Assembly: GCF_003862485.1 (NCBI RefSeq)
Contig: NZ_RRCM01000001.1
Location: forward strand, 811,812-875,811
Direction: 5' to 3'
DNA from: Lachnoanaerobaculum orale
Lineage (GTDB): Bacteria > Bacillota > Clostridia > Lachnospirales > Lachnospiraceae
DNA: 64,000 nt
The translations under genes were made by a program, and so were the position numbers. Positions within the stretch are counted from its first letter, which is position 1; each line of letters starts with the position of its first letter. The notes under the pieces were generated by a model. It worked only from the letters and a program-made list of their open reading frames with translations, was not told the origin of the DNA and did no database searches. This document shows positions 35,972-43,938 of the stretch, in pieces.

Positions 35972-36853
35972 ATGGCTATATTTGAAGGTGCAGGTGTTGC
36001 ACTTATTACACCGATGAATGAGGATTTAAGTGTAAATTATAATAAATTGGAAGAAATAATTGAGGAGCAGATTGCAGGAGGTACAGATGCCATTATAGCC
36101 TGCGGTACTACAGGTGAAGCGTCAACTCTTACGGTTGAGGAGCATTTGGATGCTATAAAGAGAACTATCGAGATAGTAAACAAGAGAATACCGGTAGTTG
36201 CAGGTACAGGTTCAAATTCTACAGAGACTGCAGTGGAGTTTTCAAAGGAAGCCGAAAAGTACGGAGCTGACGGAGTATTGGTGGTTTCACCTTATTACAA
36301 CAAGGCAACACAAAAAGGTCTTATTAAGCACTTTACTTCTATTGCTGAGGGTATAGATATACCGGTGCTTCTTTACAATATTCCGGGAAGAACAGGAGTG
36401 AATATCGAGCCTGAGACTATTGCATACCTTGTAAACAATGTGGAGAATATAGTAGGTGTTAAAGAGGCAAGCGGTAATTTCTCAAATGCGATAAAGACAT
36501 TAAGACTTTGTCCGCAGATAGATATGTACTCCGGAAATGACGATCAGGTAGTGGCTCTTATGAGTATAGGTGCAAAGGGTGTTATATCCGTACTGTCAAA
36601 TGTGGCACCTAGACAGACCCATGAAATGTGTAAAGCTGTGCTTGACGGAGATATATTTAAGGCAAGAAAGATGCAGATAGAGGCGCTTGATGTTATCAAC
36701 AATCTGTTTGCCGAAGTAAATCCTATACCGGTAAAGGCGGCTATGAACCTTCAGGGAAAGAATGTAGGACCGCTCAGACTTCCGCTTACACCTATGGAGA
36801 AGGCACATGAGGAAGTTTTGGCTAAGGCTATGAAGGAGTACGGTATTTTATAA
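35972..36853 (+). CDS. dapA: 4-hydroxy-tetrahydrodipicolinate synthase
   Basis: Condenses pyruvate with aspartate semialdehyde on the lysine/DAP path. ACGTTGEASTLT (near 44-55) binds substrate, the Schiff-base Lys is in VGVKEASGN (near 165), and the Tyr is in LLYNIPGRTG. The product is 293 residues. AGGAGG precedes the ATG. Its last base overlaps dapB. Confidence 0.95.
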   Translation: MAIFEGAGVALITPMNEDLSVNYNKLEEIIEEQIAGGTDAIIACGTTGEASTLTVEEHLDAIKRTIEIVNKRIPVVAGTGSNSTETAVEFSKEAEKYGADGVLVVSPYYNKATQKGLIKHFTSIAEGIDIPVLLYNIPGRTGVNIEPETIAYLVNNVENIVGVKEASGNFSNAIKTLRLCPQIDMYSGNDDQVVALMSIGAKGVISVLSNVAPRQTHEMCKAVLDGDIFKARKMQIEALDVINNLFAEVNPIPVKAAMNLQGKNVGPLRLPLTPMEKAHEEVLAKAMKEYGIL

Positions 36854-37608
36854 TGGTTAAGGTTATTTTAAACGGTGCGAGCGGCGCAATGGGCAAGGTG
36901 GTTGCAGACCTTATTTCTGCAGACCCTGATATGGAAGTGGTTGTAGGAGTGGATAGCAGAGCCGATATGGACGCTGCATTTCCTATAATGGATAGTATAA
37001 ATAAAGTTAATGTGGCTGCTGATGTGGTTATCGACTTCTCATCTGTAGAGGCTGCGGATACATTGCTTGACTTTATAGAGCAAAAAAAGATTCCTGCAGT
37101 TATCTGTACTACAGGTCTAAGTGAGGCACAGATTGACAGAATAAACGAACTTTCATCAGTAAGTCCGATTCTTCGTTCCGCAAATATGTCACTTGGAATC
37201 AATGTATTGTCAAAGGTATTGGCTGAAGTAGCCCCTACACTGAAGAAAGCAGGGTTTGATATAGAGATAGTGGAGGCACATCACAGAAGAAAGCTGGATG
37301 CTCCGAGCGGAACAGCGCTTTTGCTTGCAGACTCTATAAATTCAAGTATGGATGAGAAGCTTGATTATACCTATGACAGAAGCGACAGACATGAACAAAG
37401 AAGAGAGAATGAGATAGGCATCTCATCTGTGCGAGGCGGTACAATAGTTGGTGATCACGATGTTATCTTCGCAGGAGAAGATGAGGTTATTTCATTTAAC
37501 CATAGAGCATATTCAAGAAAGATTTTTGCAAACGGTGCGATAGCGGCGGCCAAGTTCTTAATGGAAAAATCTAGCGGACTCTATGATATGAGCGATGTGA
37601 TTAAATAA
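36853..37608 (+). CDS. dapB: 4-hydroxy-tetrahydrodipicolinate reductase
   Basis: NAD(P)H-dependent reductase following DapA. The N-terminal Rossmann motif is VILNGASGAMGKVV, and the catalytic EAHHRRKLDAPSGTAL is near residues 141-156. The product is 251 residues. It is coupled to dapA and followed by a perfect terminator. Confidence 0.95.
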   Translation: MVKVILNGASGAMGKVVADLISADPDMEVVVGVDSRADMDAAFPIMDSINKVNVAADVVIDFSSVEAADTLLDFIEQKKIPAVICTTGLSEAQIDRINELSSVSPILRSANMSLGINVLSKVLAEVAPTLKKAGFDIEIVEAHHRRKLDAPSGTALLLADSINSSMDEKLDYTYDRSDRHEQRRENEIGISSVRGGTIVGDHDVIFAGEDEVISFNHRAYSRKIFANGAIAAAKFLMEKSSGLYDMSDVIK

Positions 37609-37614
37609 ATTTTT

Positions 37615-37643
37615 AGGCAATCAGTATTCTGATTGCCTTTTTT
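37615..37643 (+). terminator. Intrinsic terminator after dapB
   Basis: A perfect 10-bp stem AGGCAATCAG/CTGATTGCCT with a TATT loop is followed by TTTTT. The next gene starts only 11 bp later. Confidence 0.93.
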
Positions 37644-37653
37644 AGAGGTGAAT

Positions 37654-38913
37654 ATGAAGATTTTGGGGATTATTGCGGAATATAATCCTTTTCACATGGG
37701 GCATAAGTATCAGATTAAAAAAGCTAAAGAACTTTCAGGAGCCGAATATGTTGTAGCTATAATGAGCGGTAACTATGTGCAAAGAGGGGCACCGGCGGTT
37801 TTTGAAAAAAGTATAAGGACAAAGATGGCTTTAAACGGAGGAATAGACGCCGTATTTGAAATACCGAGCTTTTTTAGCGGTGCAAGTGCAGCCGACTTTG
37901 CAAGGTACGGCATAAGTTTGCTGGATATACTTGGAGTTGATTATATATCATTCGGTGCGGAAAACAATGATTATGATCTGCTTTGCAGCGTAGCAGGTAT
38001 TCTGTCGGGAGAAGAGATTGAGATTTCAATAAAAAAATATTTGGCTTCAGGTTTAAACTATGCCAAAGCAAGACATAGTGCGATAATGGAGAAGTTAGCA
38101 AGTGAAAGTATATCACTGCAGCAAAGAATGCAGATAGAAGATATACTTTCATCCCCCAACAATATACTTGCAATAGAATATCTTAAGAATATAAAACTTA
38201 TAAAATCAAATATAAAACCGGTTATAATAAGTAGGAACGGAAGCACTTATCACGAAAAGAATATAGAAGAGGATAAATTTGCCTCAGCCACAGCTATAAG
38301 AAATGCATTATATAGCGGTAAGAAAGATATATTTGATAATATTAGCGGAGGAATACCGTTGGAAAATATAGATATTTTAAAGTCATCAAAGCCGATATTT
38401 GAAGATGATTTTTTATTTACCGTACAAAGGAATATATATGATAAGTTATATAAAAGAGAAGACTTATGTGCATACTGTGATGTATCGGATGAGCTTAAAA
38501 ATACAATAAATAAAAGTATAAACGAGATTAAAAGTAGGAGTTTTGAAGATTTTATTTTAAGCCTTAAGAGTAAGAATTTTACATATACCAGAATAAGCAG
38601 AGCAATCTTTCATATTCTTTTAAACCATAAAAAGAAAACCTTGGAAGAGTTAAAGTCACAGCCTGATATGGCGGCATATCCTTTATTACTGGGATTTAAA
38701 AAGGCTTCATCCAATCTTTTATCCGAACTTAAGCTTAGAAGTAAAAAGCATTTTATCAGTAAAACGGGCAGTGCAAAAGAGCTTTTATGTGAGAGCGCTT
38801 TTAAATTATTTGAAAACAATATATATTCCGATTTTTTGTATAATTCGATTTATTTTGAAAAATATGGTGAGATACTTGATAATCCGTACAGGAGAAAGAT
38901 TGTTATTTTATAA
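37654..38913 (+). CDS. tmcAL: tRNA(Met) cytidine acetate ligase
   Basis: A nucleotidyltransferase-fold enzyme that makes ac4C34 in elongator tRNA-Met from acetate and ATP. It has the HIGH-like motif GIIAEYNPFHMGHKYQI (near 4-20) and the family block VAIMSGNYVQRGAPAVF (near 34-50). The product is 419 residues, typical of YlbM/TmcAL. ATG 37654 has AGAGGTG upstream; the longer frame from 37633 begins inside the terminator. Confidence 0.92.
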   Translation: MKILGIIAEYNPFHMGHKYQIKKAKELSGAEYVVAIMSGNYVQRGAPAVFEKSIRTKMALNGGIDAVFEIPSFFSGASAADFARYGISLLDILGVDYISFGAENNDYDLLCSVAGILSGEEIEISIKKYLASGLNYAKARHSAIMEKLASESISLQQRMQIEDILSSPNNILAIEYLKNIKLIKSNIKPVIISRNGSTYHEKNIEEDKFASATAIRNALYSGKKDIFDNISGGIPLENIDILKSSKPIFEDDFLFTVQRNIYDKLYKREDLCAYCDVSDELKNTINKSINEIKSRSFEDFILSLKSKNFTYTRISRAIFHILLNHKKKTLEELKSQPDMAAYPLLLGFKKASSNLLSELKLRSKKHFISKTGSAKELLCESAFKLFENNIYSDFLYNSIYFEKYGEILDNPYRRKIVIL

Positions 38914-38954
38914 TTTTTTCTTGCCAAAAAGCATCTCGGATGTTAAAGTATCAC

Positions 38955-39269
38955 TTAGTAAAACAGACGGTCGCACAAGTGTGAGGAAAGTCCGGGCTTT
39001 ATAGGGCAGGATGCCGGATAACATCCGGTGGAGGCGACTCCAAGGAAAGTGCAACAGAAAATAACCGCCGAAAGGTAAGGGTGAAAAGGTGGTGTAAGAG
39101 ACTACCGCTTGTATGGTAACATATGAGGCCGTGTAAACCCCATCCAAAGCAAGACCAAAGCGAATAAGGGCTGCCCGTCCGATATTCAGGTAGGTTGCTA
39201 GAGCCTTGTGGTAACATAAGGACCAGATAGATGACCGTTTAATACATAACCCGGCTTATGTTTTGCTTA
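38955..39269 (+). ncRNA. rnpB: RNase P RNA (bacterial class A-like)
   Basis: Conserved core elements appear in order: GAGGAAAGTCCGGGC (38983-38997), ACAGAAAATAACCGCC (near 39053), AGGTAAGGGTGAAAAGGTG, AGACCAAAGCG, GATAGATGACCG and CCCGGCTTAT near the 3' end. P1 can pair AGTAAAACA (38957-38965) with TGTTTTGCT (39259-39267). Helices resemble class A rather than the Bacillus type B. Ends are estimated from P1. The processed RNA matures tRNA 5' ends with RnpA. Confidence 0.93.
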
Positions 39270-39292
39270 GGCTCCCGTAGGGGGCCTATTTT
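39268..39292 (+). terminator. Intrinsic terminator of rnpB
   Basis: A 9-bp GC-rich stem TAGGCTCCC/GGGGGCCTA with a GTA loop is followed by a T-rich tail, immediately 3' of P1. Confidence 0.9.
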
Positions 39293-39303
39293 ATTGCAAT
39301 ACT

Positions 39304-39334
39304 TTACCTTATCTTAACCTATATATGCTAGAAT
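39304..39334 (+). promoter_or_regulatory. Promoter with OmpR-type direct repeats for the redox cassette
   Basis: Two similar decamers, TTACCTTATC (39304-39313) and TTAACCTATA (39314-39323), lie one helical turn apart, directly upstream of an extended -10, TGCTAGAAT (39326-39334). There is no good -35, as expected for an activated promoter. OmpR/PhoB-family regulators bind such repeats, and one is encoded at 42.2 kb. This is an inference. Confidence 0.45.
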
Positions 39335-39363
39335 ATACAAAGAAATTATTTTAGGAGAGGGGA

Positions 39364-40308
39364 ATGAAATACTTTGAGAATAAATACACAAGATTTCAGG
39401 AAATAAAAAAGAATGTCATACAGGCAGTAGCCACATTGGTGACAAATGCCAATCTGAAAGGATTCTTTGACGGAAAGATATATAAAGGAAATACGAAGGT
39501 GGCCTGTGTACCGGGATTAAACTGCTACTCATGTCCGGGAGCAATAGGGTCATGCCCGATAGGCTCACTTCAGGCGGTTATAGGAAGTAATAAGTTTAGC
39601 ATATCATACTATGTAATAGGTATAATAATACTTATAGGTGCACTGTTTGGAAGACTTGTATGCGGACTTTTATGTCCGTTCGGTTTTGTACAGGATTTAC
39701 TGTATAAGATACCTACACCTAAGTTTAAAATTCCTGCAAAAGTGGACAGAGTACTCAGATATATGAAATATCTGATATTGCTTACATTTGTAATACTCTT
39801 GCCGATGTTTTTGGTTGATGCTTTCGGTAACGGAGCACCTTACTTTTGCAAACTTATCTGCCCGGCAGGAACGCTTGGAGGAGCACTTCCCTTACTTGCA
39901 AAAAATGAAGGACTTAGAAGCACAATAGGATTTTTGTTCTTCTGGAAACTGAGTATACTGATAGTTGTAGCGGCACTTTCCATATTTACATACAGACCTT
40001 TTTGCAAATATATCTGTCCGCTCGGAGCATTGTATTCTTTCTTTAACAAAGTCGGATTTTATAAGATGGAGTTTGTATCAGATAAATGTGTAAACTGCAG
40101 ACTTTGTGAAAGAGCTTGCAAGATGGATATAAGTGTAAGAGCAAACCCGAATTCATTGGAATGTATAAGATGCGGGGCCTGCACTGCAGCTTGCAGACAC
40201 GGCGCTCTGACCACATCATATGCAGGGTTTGGCAAGAAAAAAGAAGAAAAGCCTGTTAATGTAAAGTTATGTAACAGTAAGTGCAAAGGATGTGCAAATG
40301 TGGAATAG
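39364..40308 (+). CDS. NapH/NosR-like membrane 4Fe-4S protein
   Basis: A 314-residue membrane ferredoxin with about four to five TM segments. Three CxxxCP motifs are present (Cys100-104, 162-166, 214-218), as in NapH/NosR/YccM electron-transfer proteins. Two ferredoxin-type cluster motifs follow (Cys242/245/248/252 and 267/270/273/277). Extra cysteines occur in the N-terminal part (48, 54, 57, 64) and in a C-terminal CNSKCKGC (303-310). It likely moves electrons across the membrane. It overlaps the kinase gene, and the cassette context suggests it feeds the TlpA-like protein. Confidence 0.85.
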   Translation: MKYFENKYTRFQEIKKNVIQAVATLVTNANLKGFFDGKIYKGNTKVACVPGLNCYSCPGAIGSCPIGSLQAVIGSNKFSISYYVIGIIILIGALFGRLVCGLLCPFGFVQDLLYKIPTPKFKIPAKVDRVLRYMKYLILLTFVILLPMFLVDAFGNGAPYFCKLICPAGTLGGALPLLAKNEGLRSTIGFLFFWKLSILIVVAALSIFTYRPFCKYICPLGALYSFFNKVGFYKMEFVSDKCVNCRLCERACKMDISVRANPNSLECIRCGACTAACRHGALTTSYAGFGKKKEEKPVNVKLCNSKCKGCANVE

Positions 40309-41389
40309 GTTATCTATCAGAGTGAAGCTGACATTGCTTACAGCCATAGTACTTTGCATAATATCTCTGATATCGTTTCGTATAAATATAGATAATGCCT
40401 CAAATATCTTTATAATACCTGACGGTGTTAATGTAACAAATACTATGGGCGGAAGATGCTTTAAGCTTGACTTTGATATCGCGCAGAAAACCTTTAGGAT
40501 AAACTGCTTTTATATCACGGTTTTTTGCTCGGTATTCGGAACGGCACTTATGTGGTTTGTCAGCGGAAGGGTATTAAAGCCGTTAAGTACATTTACAAAA
40601 GCTATAAAGGATATTGATATAAATAATGTAGGCGAAAATATATCAGTGGTAAAAAGCAAAGATGAGGTGGGGGAGTTGCAGGATTCCTTTAACTTTATGC
40701 TTGAGAATATCAAGGATTCATATATAAGGCAGAAGAGTTTTTCACAGAATGCGGCACATGAGCTAAAGACTCCTGTAGCCGCAATAAAGACAAATCTTGA
40801 AGTTTTAAATATGGACGAAAATCCCGATATCTCAGATTACAAAGATTTTGTAAATGTGGTGTCAAGGCAGATAGATATGATGAGCTCCATAGTACAGGGA
40901 TTAAGACTGTTAAGCAGCGGCGAGAGTCTAAACTTCGAAAAAATATGCCTGAAAGATTTGATAGATGATATTTTGACTGATTTAAAGACATATATAGAAA
41001 GCAGACATCAAAAAGTAGAGGTGTTATTTGATAATACAGACTTTAATATACAGGCTGACAGAGTGTTGTTAAAACAGGCTGTCTTCAATATAGTACATAA
41101 TGCAATAAGATATTCGGACAATGAGGCGGTTATTAAGATTTCGCAGACAGGTAATATATTGAGTATCAAAAATTTCGGTACAGGAATTGCACAGGCTGAT
41201 TTAAACAGAGTGTTTGAACCATTTTATTGTATTGACAAGTCCAGATCGAAAAAATACGGCGGCAGCGGTCTGGGTCTTGCTATAGCAAAGGATATAGCGG
41301 ACAGACACGGATTTACTATTAACGCAAAGAGTAAAGTCGATGAATATGTAGAAATATCAATCAGCTTTTCGGAGAATAAAAATGAGTAA
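40298..41389 (+). CDS. Sensor histidine kinase
   Basis: A 363-residue membrane kinase: TM1 near 10-28, a short extracytoplasmic loop of about 40 residues with one Cys, TM2 near 70-90, HAMP, HisKA with HELKTPVAAIK (His near 154) and HATPase with GGSGLGLAIAKDIA. AAAGGA (40285-40290) is 7 nt before ATG 40298; a GTG at 40292 is too close. It lies inside the redox cassette and is overlapped by the CXXC microprotein. Its likely partner regulator is convergent at 42192-42854. Confidence 0.92.
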   Translation: MWNRLSIRVKLTLLTAIVLCIISLISFRINIDNASNIFIIPDGVNVTNTMGGRCFKLDFDIAQKTFRINCFYITVFCSVFGTALMWFVSGRVLKPLSTFTKAIKDIDINNVGENISVVKSKDEVGELQDSFNFMLENIKDSYIRQKSFSQNAAHELKTPVAAIKTNLEVLNMDENPDISDYKDFVNVVSRQIDMMSSIVQGLRLLSSGESLNFEKICLKDLIDDILTDLKTYIESRHQKVEVLFDNTDFNIQADRVLLKQAVFNIVHNAIRYSDNEAVIKISQTGNILSIKNFGTGIAQADLNRVFEPFYCIDKSRSKKYGGSGLGLAIAKDIADRHGFTINAKSKVDEYVEISISFSENKNE

Positions 41390-41543
41390 GTTTATAAAAA
41401 AAATAGAAAAAAACAAGGCGGTGCCTTTTTGCTTTTTGGCGGTTGCAGTTATTATGATAGGTGTGGGAGTAGTCAGAGGTGAGCACCTTGTGGTACTGCA
41501 AAAGGCTGTAAATATCTGCCTTGAATGTATAGGAATAGGATAA
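41382..41543 (+). CDS. CD1871A-like CXXC microprotein (53 aa)
   Basis: A 53-residue ORF overlapping the kinase by 8 bp (ATG 41382, GGAG about 7 nt upstream). It has a charged N-terminus, one TM segment (near 14-31), then VRGEHLVVLQKAVNICLECI with Cys46 and Cys49 forming CLEC, and a GIG C-terminus. I recognise the tail as that of the CD1871A CXXC family. It is plausibly a small redox-active membrane subunit linking the ferredoxin and the TlpA protein. TAA is followed by AGGAG, the next gene's ribosome site. Confidence 0.8.
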   Translation: MSKFIKKIEKNKAVPFCFLAVAVIMIGVGVVRGEHLVVLQKAVNICLECIGIG

Positions 41544-41553
41544 GGAGAATTAT

Positions 41554-42171
41554 ATGAAGAAATTATTTGTTTTAGGTATGGCAATTATGATGGCGGGAGC
41601 AATAAGTGCCTGCAATGCAGGAAATAAGACTGCTAATGAGTCCGTAAGCACAGAGGCACAGACAGATTCAAAGAAGGCCGATACAAGCGAGTCGGCAGAT
41701 TCAAAGAAGGCTGATGAGAGTAAAGCTGCAGATTCAAAAAAGGAAGATGTAAGCTTCCCTGAGTTCAGTGCAAAGACTGTTGAGGGCGGGGAGATAAGTA
41801 ACGATGTATTCAAAGACAGCAAGCTTACAGTAGTCAATGTATGGGGCAGCTGGTGCGGTCCATGTGTACAGGAAATCCCTGAGCTGCAAAAGTTGTCAGA
41901 AAACATGAAAGATAAGAACGTCAATGTAATAGGAATAGCTCAGGATGCAGGAAGCAACTTCCAGGCGGTAAAAGAAGTACTTGATAAGAGCAAGGTAACT
42001 TATCAAAACATCATCCCGTCAGGACCTACAGAGGATTTTGTTATGAGTCTTCAGGCATTTCCTACCACTTTCTTTGTAGACTCACAAGGAAAGATAGTTT
42101 ATGCAATACAGGGTTCAAAGAATCTTGAAGGATTCACACAGATAGTGGACGATTTATTATCAAAAATGTAA
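41554..42171 (+). CDS. TlpA-like thioredoxin-fold lipoprotein
   Basis: A 205-residue extracytoplasmic thiol-disulfide protein. The lipobox is GAISAC with Cys20. Residues 30-65 are a low-complexity linker with three DSKK-type repeats. The thioredoxin/AhpC-TSA domain carries WCGPC at 100-104 and the cis-Pro region FPTTFFVDSQG near 169-179. It probably reduces disulfides or peroxides on the cell surface. No CcdA partner is seen; the NapH-like protein and CXXC microprotein may replace it. Confidence 0.9.
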   Translation: MKKLFVLGMAIMMAGAISACNAGNKTANESVSTEAQTDSKKADTSESADSKKADESKAADSKKEDVSFPEFSAKTVEGGEISNDVFKDSKLTVVNVWGSWCGPCVQEIPELQKLSENMKDKNVNVIGIAQDAGSNFQAVKEVLDKSKVTYQNIIPSGPTEDFVMSLQAFPTTFFVDSQGKIVYAIQGSKNLEGFTQIVDDLLSKM

Positions 42172-42177
42172 TATTAA

Positions 42178-42230
42178 CAGAGGAATGGGCACTAAGTAGC
42201 TACAGTGTATCCCATTCCTCTGTTTGTTTT
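42178..42230 (+). terminator. Terminator of the redox cassette, embedded in the convergent regulator gene
   Basis: A perfect 12-bp stem CAGAGGAATGGG (42178-42189) and CCCATTCCTCTG (42211-42222) with a 21-nt loop is followed on + by TTTGTTTTT. The right arm and tail lie inside the 3' end of the minus-strand regulator gene. It may also act weakly on the minus strand. Confidence 0.85.
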
Positions 42231-42854
42231 TATAACATCACTTCCAAGTTTCTTTCTGATAGCCGCTATATGGACTTTGATAACATTCGATGCATCACTT
42301 GCATTCATATCAATATTATGTTCAAGCAGTTCGGCGGTTGAAACCAATCTGTCTTTATTAAGGCACAGATACTCAAATATGGCGTATTCCTTAGGCGTAA
42401 GAGAAATAATCTCGCCTTTTCTTTGTACCTGCTTCTTATTAAGAAACAGCTCTATGCCTTGAGATTCAAGTCTTATACAGTCGTCATTTTTATTATATGA
42501 AGTGCGAAGCAGCGCTCTTATTCTTGCCTCAAGTTCTTTAAAGTGAAAAGGTTTTACCAGATAGTCGTTTGCGCCGAGGTCAAGCCCAAGTACCTTGTCG
42601 TTTAATGTATCTCTGGCAGACAATATAATGACCTTACAATCCGCATTGTCCTCCCTTACAGCCTTTAACACTTCTATTCCGTCAAGCTTAGGCATATTCA
42701 AATCAAGTACAATAAGATCATATTTTGATTCAAAATAAAGCTCCAATGCTTCTTCACCGTCAGCTGCGGTATCCACATAGTAGTTTTGCTTGCGAAGCCC
42801 CTTGGCAAGCGCATTTAATATATCTTCTTCATCCTCACATATCAAAAGTCTCAT
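42192..42854 (-). CDS. OmpR/PhoB-family response regulator
   Basis: A 220-residue regulator. The receiver domain has the acidic pocket ICEDEED, phospho-acceptor Asp51 in LIVLDLNMPKLDG and LVKPF near residue 100. The C-terminal winged helix includes LTPKEYAIFEYL and DVIKTNRGMGYTV. It is convergent with the kinase-bearing cassette and is its probable partner, though not co-transcribed. GGGAGG lies just upstream of its ATG. Confidence 0.92.
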   Translation of the reverse strand: MRLLICEDEEDILNALAKGLRKQNYYVDTAADGEEALELYFESKYDLIVLDLNMPKLDGIEVLKAVREDNADCKVIILSARDTLNDKVLGLDLGANDYLVKPFHFKELEARIRALLRTSYNKNDDCIRLESQGIELFLNKKQVQRKGEIISLTPKEYAIFEYLCLNKDRLVSTAELLEHNIDMNASDASNVIKVHIAAIRKKLGSDVIKTNRGMGYTVAT

Positions 42855-42969
42855 ACTACCTCCCGAATATATAACAGTTATCCTTTATTAAGTTTAAGTA
42901 TATCAATTAAATCCACCTATAACAATACTCTTATTTTTGCGATTTGCCAAAATTTTTGAAAGAAATAAT

Positions 42970-43040
42970 CAGTATATTATCGTGTTGTATAAAATGCAGT
43001 ATAAAAATAAGAAAAATAGGAGAGCAAAGATAATATACTG
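42970..43040. repeat. 12-bp perfect inverted repeat upstream of the capsule operon
   Basis: CAGTATATTATC (42970-42981) and GATAATATACTG (43029-43040) are exact complements with 47 bp between. The spacer contains TATAAA-like elements and AGGAGAG. It could be paired operator sites or a recombination-type repeat. Confidence 0.8.
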
Positions 43041-43113
43041 AAATTTAAAAATATTATTTGCATATAAGCTACAAAAAATATAAATTTATAATTAAGCATT
43101 GTTAAAATTTTGA

Positions 43114-43141
43114 TTGAATAAATCATATAGCGTTGTATAAT
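43114..43141 (+). promoter_or_regulatory. Candidate promoter of the capsule operon
   Basis: TTGAAT (43114-43119), a 16-bp spacer and perfect TATAAT (43136-43141). The leader to the start at 43189 is almost purely A/T and has no Shine-Dalgarno sequence. Confidence 0.5.
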
Positions 43142-43188
43142 TAAAAAGTAATTAAAATAAAACTTAATAAAAAATCAATTTAAAATAA

Positions 43189-43926
43189 ATGAATATGAAA
43201 GGTATTGAGAGTTTAACAGATATACATGCCCACATTATTTACGGTGTGGACGACGGAGCAAGGACACCAAAGGAGTCTCTTAAGCTTATAAGTATGGCAG
43301 CAGAACAGGGTATAAAAAAGATAATTGCAACCCCGCATACCGTGCCTGAGCTTACAAGCGATGAGATAGCAGAAAAACTGAATATAATAAAGAGTAAAGT
43401 AAAAGAAGAAAATATCGACTGCAAGCTTTATACAGGGCAGGAGATATTTTATTCGGAAAAGGCGATAGAAAACCTGAAAAGCGGTAAGTATCTGACACTT
43501 GCAGACAGTGAATATATCTTGGTGGAGTTTGATCCCGGAAGCAGCTTCAGTTATATAAAAATGGCGACAAGGGATCTTACATTTGCAGGGTTTATACCGA
43601 TATTTGCACATGTGGAGAGATATAGTTGTCTACAAAAGAATGACAGACTTGATGAGATAAGAGACATGGGTGCGCTGTTTCAGATGAACTATACAAGTTT
43701 AAACGGGGGTGTATTTAATAAAAATACGGCGTGGTGTAAAGCAAAAATAAAGGAAGGCTATATCTCCTTTATGGCAACGGATATGCATAGAACAGATATG
43801 AGAAAACCTGATACCAAAAAGGCTCTTAATTGGCTTTGCAGGTATGTAAATGACGACTTAAGTAAACTGGTCTGTGACAATGCAAATAAAGTCATAGAAA
43901 ATAAGCAAATAGAATGGAGTAGATAA
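43189..43926 (+). CDS. CpsB/YwqE-type tyrosine-protein phosphatase (PHP fold)
   Basis: A manganese-dependent PHP-domain phosphatase of 245 residues. TDIHAHIIYGVDDG (near 10-23) and IATPHTVPEL (near 45) provide metal ligands, with more in FAHVERY and MATDMHRTD. Such enzymes dephosphorylate the CpsD tyrosine kinase encoded two genes downstream. No ribosome site precedes ATG 43189 (43195 is an alternative), so initiation is unusual. Confidence 0.9.
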   Translation: MNMKGIESLTDIHAHIIYGVDDGARTPKESLKLISMAAEQGIKKIIATPHTVPELTSDEIAEKLNIIKSKVKEENIDCKLYTGQEIFYSEKAIENLKSGKYLTLADSEYILVEFDPGSSFSYIKMATRDLTFAGFIPIFAHVERYSCLQKNDRLDEIRDMGALFQMNYTSLNGGVFNKNTAWCKAKIKEGYISFMATDMHRTDMRKPDTKKALNWLCRYVNDDLSKLVCDNANKVIENKQIEWSR

Positions 43927-43938
43927 ATGGGGGAAAGA

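Larger units (their letters stand above)
42855..43188. promoter_or_regulatory. 334-bp AT-rich divergent regulatory region (regulator / capsule locus)
   Basis: No gene is seen. It separates the minus-strand regulator from the capsule operon and holds a 12-bp inverted repeat (42970-43040) and a promoter for the capsule operon (43114-43141). Composition is far more AT-rich than the flanking genes. Confidence 0.6.
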
